The translations under genes and the position numbers were made by a program. DNA of 63,058 bases, from positions 1-63,058 of IMG/VR virus record IMGVR_UViG_3300043410_000540; one strand, given 5' to 3'. Below the pieces are notes generated by a model that saw nothing but the letters and a program-made list of their open reading frames with translations, made no database searches and had not been told where the DNA came from. Below are positions 56,756-63,058 of the stretch, piece after piece. Positions within the stretch are counted from its first letter, which is position 1, and the number at the start of each line of letters is the position of its first letter. The DNA is from a virus.

Positions 56756-57361
56756 ATGAAAAGCCTTCGTCACTACCTAACAGAATCAGTTAGAACATAT
56801 CGTTACACTATCAAAATCGCAGGCGATGTTGATAAGAACTTTTTAGATATGTTTAAACACAACCTTTCTAAATTCGATCCAGTAAAGATTGAAGAACCAA
56901 AGACTACTCCAATTCAAAAGAACCCATATGGTTTCCCTGACTTAGAGAATGAGTCGATTACAATTATCAATGCTGAATTCAAATATCCAGCAACAGAGCC
57001 AATGATTCAACAAATTGTTCAATTATTGGGCAAGAACATCAACAATGTACGTGTCGTTACTTCTGATTACAATGATACAATCAACGCAGAGAATGACAAG
57101 TATGCAAACGAAGCAGAACATTCACCAATCTTACTTAATAATGAGTTATCAGATGACGGTGGCAAAGCAGCTAAAGAATACGCAAATCAATACTTAGATA
57201 AAGTTCTTCCTAAGAAACCTAGTATTGATATTCCTTACGCAAGCAAACAAACTCCAACTGCTCCTAACAAGAGTAAAGAAGGTATTCAAACTAAGAGTCC
57301 TATGACTAAAATGACACGCCCTGATTTACCAGCTACAGGTGGCAAAGGATTTAGCAAATGA
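56756..57361 (+). CDS. conserved late protein with capsid-targeting-like N terminus
   Basis: 201 residues. MKSLRHYLTESVRTYRYTIKI opens with a tag-like segment. DVDKNFLDMFKHNLSKFDPVK, YPATEPMIQQIVQLLG and DYNDTINAENDKY are, from memory, conserved in unnamed proteins of marine T4-like phages. The C-terminal 50 residues are basic and Pro/Thr-rich. Possible head-interior or scaffold-associated protein. Overlaps the next gene as ATGA. Confidence 0.62.
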   Translation: MKSLRHYLTESVRTYRYTIKIAGDVDKNFLDMFKHNLSKFDPVKIEEPKTTPIQKNPYGFPDLENESITIINAEFKYPATEPMIQQIVQLLGKNINNVRVVTSDYNDTINAENDKYANEAEHSPILLNNELSDDGGKAAKEYANQYLDKVLPKKPSIDIPYASKQTPTAPNKSKEGIQTKSPMTKMTRPDLPATGGKGFSK

Positions 57362-57576
57362 TTGATTTTACAGCCAAACAATTAAGCTGGATTGTTATCA
57401 GTGCATGTGGAATTGGTGGTGGTGGCTACCTTACAATGGACAGTAAGATTAAAGAAGTTGATAACAAGCTAACTATCAACAGTGTAAGACAAGAAGCAAT
57501 GAACGATAAACTAGCTGAGTTGTCAAAACAACTAGGTCGAATCGAAGATAAATTAGATAAAAGAGGATCACGATAA
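57358..57576 (+). CDS. small membrane-anchored coiled-coil protein
   Basis: 72 residues. One hydrophobic helix at about 8-25 (LSWIVISACGIGGGGYLT) and a C-terminal coiled coil (MNDKLAELSKQLGRIEDKLD). Architecture suits a prohead-assembly membrane anchor or a spanin or holin-like accessory; late context without other lysis genes nearby favours assembly. One-nt overlap with the next gene. Confidence 0.6.
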   Translation: MIDFTAKQLSWIVISACGIGGGGYLTMDSKIKEVDNKLTINSVRQEAMNDKLAELSKQLGRIEDKLDKRGSR

Positions 57577-59954
57577 TGGATTTTAGAAGCCTATTACATT
57601 CACTCACTTCTCTAAGTGAAGGTGAAACAAAAGAAACCGGCAAAGGTCGTGTTCATAAAGGTACTTACGGTACTGAATATGACACTGACAAAGAAGGTAA
57701 CGAAAAGAAAAAAGAAAAGCCAAAGGCTGAGAAAAAAGGTCGCGGTCGCCCTAAGAAAGAAGAAAACGATGATACTAAAAAGTTTGATAGTTCAGCGTTA
57801 AATTCTGTATTCGGTGGCAAGAAGCCTAAGAAAGAAGTAGGTAAAGTATCTAAGAAGCACTCATTAAAAGAGTACATGGAATCTGTCGAAGATACTAAGA
57901 ATGCTGAAGCCGTAATGGAAGGCATGTTCGGTGGCGTTGACCACACAAACGTTGCAGCTAACTTAGGTAAATTAGCAAAAGTTATTAAGTCGGTACAAAC
58001 TCCAGAACAGTTCAAAGTTGCTCAAAAGTATGCTCAAAGAATGAGTGGTACTATTATGAAGCATCAACATGACAATTCAGGCTTTGGTTCAGGCTTGAGA
58101 GCTAACATCGCTGTTTCGAGAGCAATCCAAGACGACTTGAAGCGTAAGGCTGCTGAGTTAGGTATTGATTATCAATCACTAGAAGAAACAGGTGGAGATC
58201 AAATCGAAATCAAACCAGCTTCACAGACACAAACTCAAGTTATTCAACAAGGTAACAAGACATTAGGCACAGTTGACAATCCACAACTTGCACAACAGAT
58301 TAAACAATCCATTGGTAAGGGTGAAATGTCATTTGCATCTGACGAACAAGGTATGTCTGAAGGTAAAGACGAAGGTAAACCAGGTAAGAACTTTGCTAAG
58401 ATTGCTAAGTCAGCGGGTCAAAAGTATGGTTCAAAAGCTGCCGGCGAACGTGTAGCAGGTGCTGTACGTAACAAATTAAAAGCACAAGGTAAACTTGAAG
58501 AAGCTAAACCAGATTTCTTAGACGTTGACAAAGACGGTAACAAGAAAGAAACTTTTAAGAAAGCCGTTAAAGACAAGAAGAAAGTAGCAGAGAGCATTCA
58601 GTTAAATGAAGGTTCAATGAAAGAATTAATGTTACGTCTATTTGATGATTTGAATGTAGGAGCTCAAGGTTACAATATCAAACCAGCAGTAGAATTACAA
58701 GACAGAGCACTAGCTACTCGTGTTATCGATAAGACATTAGCACATGATGATAGATATAGACGTTTATCACACACTCTAAAGAGTCAATTACGAGATGCAG
58801 CATTAGAAGAATTCGGTTTTACTGATTTCGATTCTAGCTTAGAAGAAGCCAATGATGCGCCAGGTCCAGTTGATAGCATTAGACAGCATACTCAACATGG
58901 TTTAGATGCTAAGCCAAGTAGATTTGTAGCAGTAGATCCTAATCCACCGAAGACTCCGTGGAAAGTAGATCCAATTGAGCGCACTACGCAAGAAATTGGT
59001 GCAGGCGCACGTAGAGCATTTGATTTTATCAGAGGCACAAAAGAATCAACATTTGAAGGTAAAAATATGAAAGATATCCAAGTAGAAAGCTGGGAAAAGC
59101 AATTAAACGGTTTATTGACAGAAGGTATCACCGTATCTTCAAGTCAAGGTCAACAGGGTGCACCTGATTCAGTAAGCGTTACCGCTACTGAAAATGATGC
59201 ACAATCATTGATGTCAGTATTACGTAATGCAGGTATTGGTGGATTTGGTGCAGAACCAGCATCTCCTGAAATCGGCTACGGTGTAGCTCAAGGCGGTGAA
59301 GATGAACCAACAGGTACAGGTACAGAACCTCAACCGAGTCCAGACGTAGTTGGTGATGACGGTGATATGTTAGACATGATTAAGAAAATGGCTGGTTTGG
59401 GTGGTGGCGATGCCGAAGTAGTTGCTATTGGCGGCGAAGAAGGTGGTCAAGACTATGAAGATGAAGAAGGTTCTGATGACCAAGGTGGTGAAGAACAATC
59501 TCAAACTCTAGAGCCAGCAGACAGTGATGAAGAAGGTTCGGATGAAGAATCTGATGATGAAGAATCAGAAGATGACGAAACAGAAACAACTGACGAAGGT
59601 AATGCTTTTGGCCAAGAAGTTCGTCAAAAGAAATCTGATAATATCCCTGATAGTCAACAAAAAATCAAAACAGGTGGTCAAAATCTACCAGTTAAAGAAG
59701 GTGAGCATGAGTGTAATGAGTGCGGTATGATGGAATCATCATGTGAATGCGATTCAGAGCAAGTGAATGAGTTCGCAAATGACGCAGGTGGAAACGCTAT
59801 GGGCGACACTGAATTAATGAAGCTAAAGGCTTTATTGTCAATGGGCGGCGATATGCACAAGTTAAAGCGTGACCAGACAGTCGGCAATCCGACTCAAGTA
59901 TCAATGGCTGAGTCATTGGCACAATGGAAAAAGTTAAGCGGTATTAAAAAATAA
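57576..59954 (+). CDS. large internal virion protein with AT-hook
   Basis: 792 residues. N terminus MDFRSLLHSLTSLSEGE is tag-like. KKGRGRPKKEE near residues 53-63 is an AT-hook, a minor-groove DNA-binding motif. Later come LEEAKPDFLDVDKDGNKKETF near 308, MKDIQVESWEKQLNGLLTEG near 497 (a second tag-like segment), a strongly acidic region (EEGSDEESDDEESEDDE), a Cys motif CNECGMMESSCEC near 713, and the end SLAQWKKLSGIKK. The mosaic suggests a polyprotein-like head-interior protein with several protease sites. Confidence 0.6.
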   Translation: MDFRSLLHSLTSLSEGETKETGKGRVHKGTYGTEYDTDKEGNEKKKEKPKAEKKGRGRPKKEENDDTKKFDSSALNSVFGGKKPKKEVGKVSKKHSLKEYMESVEDTKNAEAVMEGMFGGVDHTNVAANLGKLAKVIKSVQTPEQFKVAQKYAQRMSGTIMKHQHDNSGFGSGLRANIAVSRAIQDDLKRKAAELGIDYQSLEETGGDQIEIKPASQTQTQVIQQGNKTLGTVDNPQLAQQIKQSIGKGEMSFASDEQGMSEGKDEGKPGKNFAKIAKSAGQKYGSKAAGERVAGAVRNKLKAQGKLEEAKPDFLDVDKDGNKKETFKKAVKDKKKVAESIQLNEGSMKELMLRLFDDLNVGAQGYNIKPAVELQDRALATRVIDKTLAHDDRYRRLSHTLKSQLRDAALEEFGFTDFDSSLEEANDAPGPVDSIRQHTQHGLDAKPSRFVAVDPNPPKTPWKVDPIERTTQEIGAGARRAFDFIRGTKESTFEGKNMKDIQVESWEKQLNGLLTEGITVSSSQGQQGAPDSVSVTATENDAQSLMSVLRNAGIGGFGAEPASPEIGYGVAQGGEDEPTGTGTEPQPSPDVVGDDGDMLDMIKKMAGLGGGDAEVVAIGGEEGGQDYEDEEGSDDQGGEEQSQTLEPADSDEEGSDEESDDEESEDDETETTDEGNAFGQEVRQKKSDNIPDSQQKIKTGGQNLPVKEGEHECNECGMMESSCECDSEQVNEFANDAGGNAMGDTELMKLKALLSMGGDMHKLKRDQTVGNPTQVSMAESLAQWKKLSGIKK

Positions 59955-59971
59955 TAAAACCGTATTTTAAA

Positions 59972-59998
59972 TAGCTCACTTCGGTGGGCTATTTTTTT
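59972..59998 (+). terminator. rho-independent terminator with UUCG loop
   Basis: TAGCTCAC (59972-59979), TTCG, GTGGGCTA (59984-59991), then seven T residues. Ends the operon that begins at 56729. Confidence 0.95.
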
Positions 59999-60011
59999 GG
60001 CTACTCGCTTT

Positions 60012-60019
60012 GATAAATA
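60012..60019 (+). promoter_or_regulatory. late promoter box for the long fibre
   Basis: GATAAATA, 21 nt before the ATG at 60041, with TAAGGTAG between. Confidence 0.72.
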
Positions 60020-60040
60020 CTCTATAAGGTAGATAGAAAC

Positions 60041-62890
60041 ATGTCCCAGCAATTTATTGATTTTGGTACTTTCCCTAATGATCCATCAGCGGATCCTATT
60101 AGAGCAGCGTTCCAGAAAATTCAAGATAACTTTAACGAGTTGTATAGCACTACGCTAGTATCCGGTGTAAGTAACGTTTACGTAGGTCCCGGTCTAGCAC
60201 AGAATGATAACAGCGGTAACATCTTTATTACTGCGAACATCCCATATATCAAAATGCAAACCGCTAATGGTTTGACAGTGGATCAAGGGTCATATAGTCC
60301 AACTAGCAACACTGCAAACGTTAGCGCAGCCGCAACACCTTTTGTTGTCGGTTTGTCTAATGCAATTTCGGCTAATAACGCTAACTTTTCCGGAAACGTA
60401 AGAATTGGTAGCTTGATTGCAACTAACGTAGGCTCTGGACTAACACCCAACGCTAACGTATCATACGATCTGGGCACCCCATCTAGTCGTTGGAGAGATT
60501 TATACTTAAGCGGAAGTACGTTAGCGTTAGGTCCTCAAACAATCAGCGCAAACAGTGCTGGTGTTATTATTTCTAACTTAATTGTATCTACAAACATTTC
60601 AGTGGGTAATGTTACTTTAACAGGTACATTGACGACTGCTAATATTTCTGCATCCGGTGTTGCTGCTGTCACTGGTACTGCAACAGTAGGTAATTTAACT
60701 ACAGGTGGAAACATTGATGCTACTGGTTTGTTGAGTGTGGGTAGTAATGCATCTGTTGGCGGTAAACTAACAGTTACTGCCAATGCTAACGTAACAGGTA
60801 ACGTAAACGTCACTGGTAACATTCGTTCTTCTGCTACTATATATGGTGAAATATCTGCTGGTAATATCGCAGCATCAGGTGATATAACTGGTACAGGTAA
60901 CATTACTATTGGCGGAACTGCTACCATCACAGGAAATATTAGTGGTGCAAACTTACGTGCAGTAGGCGCAGCAAATATTACAGGTAACGCAAATGTAGGA
61001 GCTCATTTGACTGTTGTAGCAAATGCTACAGTCGGTGGATTGAGTGTCACATCGTATGTAAACACTGACTTGTTACCGTATGGTAACGAGACCCAAGATT
61101 TAGGATCCCCAACACATAGATGGCGAGATTTGTTCCTAAGTGGCAATTCGTTGAAATTGGGAACCTCTACTATCACATCTACTGGTGATGGTGGTATCGC
61201 AATTGACAGCGCAACAATCACCGGTAACTTAGACGTAGGGAATGTCACTGCTACGTATGTTCAAGGAACATTGACTTCTTCTTCACAGCCAAATATCACT
61301 TCAGTGGGTATTTTAAGTAATCTTTCAGTTTCAGGGGATCTAAGTACAGGTAACATCTCGGTTGTAGGTGATTTAACTGCTGCAACTATGAATGTCACTG
61401 GCTCATTCAGTGCAACAACTATTACTGGTAACGTTGTAGTTCCCCCGGGTGGTGTAGTAGCTGCTCCAGGAAACACAACCCAACTATTATTCAATGATGA
61501 CGGTAACACTGCTGCGGTTGCCGGCATGACATTTGATAAAGTTTCTAATCTATTAACTATTACAGGTAACGTATCAGGTGGTAATATCGTAACATCAGGC
61601 GCAGTAGCGGCTGGTACAGGTGATATCACTACATTAAACTCTACAACTATCACTGCATCAGGTAATGTAACTGGTGCTAACTTGATTACTGCTGGTATCT
61701 TATCTGCATCAGGTAACGTATCAGGTGGCAACTTATCTACTAGTGGATTCTTGCAAGTAACCGGTAATGCAAGTATGGGCAACATTACTGCTGTTAATTC
61801 TATTACCGGTAACGTTGTTTCTATCGCAGGCAATATTAGCGGTGCAAACCTAGTAGCAAGTGGAATACTAAAAGTAGATGGTAATGCTAACGTTGGCAAT
61901 TTGACAACGAACGAAGTAATCTCTGTAAGTGTAACATCAAGCGGAAACGTATCGGGTGGTAATTTAACTACTGGTGGATTGATCTCAGCTACAGGTACTG
62001 TAACTGGTGGCAATTTAGTAACCAGCGGTGTATTGACAGCTACTGGAAACATTACAGGTGGTAACATTACAACTGGCGGCGTGTTAAATGTAACTGGTAA
62101 TGGTACATTTGGTAACGTATCAGGCGGAACATTCACTGCTACATTGTTTAGTGGTAATGGTTCTAGCATCACTGGATTGAATATCTTAAATGCTAGTACA
62201 GTCGTGGCAGTTACAAGTGTAGCAGGTACTGGTTCTGTAGCAACATTAGGATTTAGTACACGCACTTTTGCACCATACTCAATTGGACAATCTATCACGA
62301 TAGCAGGTGTCACACCTACTGGTTATAACGTAACTGCAACTGTAATAACATGTTCTGCATCAACTGTGACATTCTCATGTACTGCAACTGGGTCTACTGG
62401 ATTCGTTTCAGGTGTAGGTACTATTACTGGTGGAGCAAAGGCATCAGCGGCATTGCAAAGTGATACTGTAATATCAAGTAGTCAACCGAATATCACGAGT
62501 GTTGGTACGTTAACTGGACTAACATTGTCAGGTGGATTCACTGGTACTGATGTTACTTCAACTGGCTTCTTCTTAGCAAGTGTAGGTACTGGTGTCTCGG
62601 CAGCGGGTACTAATCAAGCCGGAGCGACACTATTGACTAAGCAGGTAAACGTGATTTCAACTGTTGCAACAGGTATCAATGATGGTATTAAGTTACCGGC
62701 CCCAACAATTGGTATGCAACTTATCATTGTTAACACAACTGCATTCCCAGTGAAGATTTACCCTTCAACTGGTGGAAATATTGATAGCTTGGCTACTAAT
62801 GGATCATTCTCATTGGGTGCAGGCGCAAGATTGATGATTGTTGCTGCTACTGTAACTCAGTGGTACACAATGGTCGGAGTTTATGGATAA
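60041..62890 (+). CDS. long tail fibre protein with GN-type repeats
   Basis: 949 residues. The N-terminal module FPNDPSADPIRAAFQKIQDN, with FNELYS following, is a virion-attachment module I know from fibre genes of T4-like phages. Most of the rest is short SGN and TGN beta repeats. Two larger duplications occur: YDLGTPSSRWRDLYLSGS near 147 and QDLGSPTHRWRDLFLSGN near 350; SSQPNITSVGILSNLSVSG near 412 and SSQPNITSVGTLTGLTLSG near 811. The last 90 residues form a non-repetitive tip domain. It precedes the lysin by 10 nt. Confidence 0.8.
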   Translation: MSQQFIDFGTFPNDPSADPIRAAFQKIQDNFNELYSTTLVSGVSNVYVGPGLAQNDNSGNIFITANIPYIKMQTANGLTVDQGSYSPTSNTANVSAAATPFVVGLSNAISANNANFSGNVRIGSLIATNVGSGLTPNANVSYDLGTPSSRWRDLYLSGSTLALGPQTISANSAGVIISNLIVSTNISVGNVTLTGTLTTANISASGVAAVTGTATVGNLTTGGNIDATGLLSVGSNASVGGKLTVTANANVTGNVNVTGNIRSSATIYGEISAGNIAASGDITGTGNITIGGTATITGNISGANLRAVGAANITGNANVGAHLTVVANATVGGLSVTSYVNTDLLPYGNETQDLGSPTHRWRDLFLSGNSLKLGTSTITSTGDGGIAIDSATITGNLDVGNVTATYVQGTLTSSSQPNITSVGILSNLSVSGDLSTGNISVVGDLTAATMNVTGSFSATTITGNVVVPPGGVVAAPGNTTQLLFNDDGNTAAVAGMTFDKVSNLLTITGNVSGGNIVTSGAVAAGTGDITTLNSTTITASGNVTGANLITAGILSASGNVSGGNLSTSGFLQVTGNASMGNITAVNSITGNVVSIAGNISGANLVASGILKVDGNANVGNLTTNEVISVSVTSSGNVSGGNLTTGGLISATGTVTGGNLVTSGVLTATGNITGGNITTGGVLNVTGNGTFGNVSGGTFTATLFSGNGSSITGLNILNASTVVAVTSVAGTGSVATLGFSTRTFAPYSIGQSITIAGVTPTGYNVTATVITCSASTVTFSCTATGSTGFVSGVGTITGGAKASAALQSDTVISSSQPNITSVGTLTGLTLSGGFTGTDVTSTGFFLASVGTGVSAAGTNQAGATLLTKQVNVISTVATGINDGIKLPAPTIGMQLIIVNTTAFPVKIYPSTGGNIDSLATNGSFSLGAGARLMIVAATVTQWYTMVGVYG

Positions 62891-62900
62891 AGGAAATTAA

Positions 62901-63058
62901 ATGATAACAGTAGATATTTTACAACAACTATGCCCTAAGACAAAACGTAGTGTCTTAGAACTATACGCAGTTCCATTACATGAGGTAGCTGAGTATTATG
63001 ACATGTACGATAATATGCATCGTGCAGCAGCTTTCATAGCGCAAACAGCACATGAGTC
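62901..63058 (+). CDS. endolysin, GH19 chitinase/lysozyme type (N-terminal part)
   Basis: 52 residues before the window ends. ITVDILQQLCPKTKRSVLELY and HRAAAFIAQTAHES are the start of the glycoside hydrolase 19 lysin domain; the glutamate of AHES is the expected catalytic acid. It cleaves peptidoglycan at lysis. AAAGGAAAT precedes the ATG, and no promoter of its own is seen, so it is likely transcribed with the fibre gene. Confidence 0.82.
   Translation, partial: MITVDILQQLCPKTKRSVLELYAVPLHEVAEYYDMYDNMHRAAAFIAQTAHE

Noticed and set aside
61261-62313. 350-codon open frame on the minus strand inside the long fibre gene
   Set aside because: It is the mirror of Gly-Asn-Val repeats, giving monotonous Pro/Val/Thr sequence; the plus-strand frame has a promoter, ribosome-binding site and known N-terminal module.

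Overview
The window is an internal piece of the genome of a lytic, contractile-tailed T4-like phage (Caudoviricetes, myovirus morphology). It is cut at both ends: a 37-residue C-terminal stub at the left and the start of a GH19-type endolysin at the right. Recognisable T4 core genes include large terminase gp17, SSB gp32, UvsX, UvsY, UvsW, clamp-loader gp62, DexA, endonuclease VII gp49, primase gp61, helicase gp41, neck proteins gp13, gp14 and gp15, dNMP kinase gp1, sheath gp18, tube gp19, head-completion gp4 and small terminase gp16. The gene set and several unnamed conserved proteins look closer to marine and freshwater T4-like phages than to enterobacterial T4. A BPSL0761-type small protein is a weak pointer to a betaproteobacterial host. 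No integrase, CRISPR array or tRNA gene was seen.

Layout. 1-7847: tail fibre and virion genes, terminase, two internal virion proteins. 7892-13184: replication and recombination (gp32, UvsX, UvsY, an AAA+ ATPase) under consensus sigma-70 promoters. 13186-14892: small accessory genes. 14942-19290: UvsW, gp62 and neighbours. 19235-26468: a dense array of about 26 tiny overlapping genes, about 21 of them paralogues ending in a shared LRW motif. 26498-28711: HNH endonuclease, DexA, endonuclease VII and a miniature DNA polymerase III alpha-like protein. 29144-32367: a structural gene, primase and helicase. 32366-40469: late virion genes, including a ligase-like protein, and an exonuclease. 40498-44399: Nudix hydrolase, gp15 and gp14 on the minus strand. 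44452-47465: unknown protein, GIY-YIG endonuclease, small genes, MazG-like protein. 47466-47970: a gene-free stretch folding into many hairpins, a candidate large non-coding RNA. 47971-63058: gp13, gp1, sheath, tube, head completion, small terminase, packaged proteins, a long fibre and the endolysin start.

Regulation is readable from the DNA. More than twenty T4-type late boxes, mostly GATAAATA or CATAAATA rather than TATAAATA, precede virion genes. Sigma-70-like promoters precede replication and accessory genes. Four of these put the predicted +1 on the A of the ATG, implying leaderless mRNAs for replication genes. Inside operons, stop and start codons overlap (ATGA or TAATG), and in two small-protein families the conserved C-terminal codons themselves supply the next gene's ribosome-binding site or start codon.

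The most unusual items are the LRW array, one array member that begins with a major-capsid-protein-like segment, the structured RNA region, the 198-residue PolIII-alpha-like protein with all three catalytic aspartate motifs, a KxDG nucleotidyltransferase-like late protein, a family of N-terminal tags resembling the T4 capsid-targeting sequence, and a ubiquitin-like plus ILEI-like virion protein. All functional calls rest on reading motifs by eye; no database search was run.
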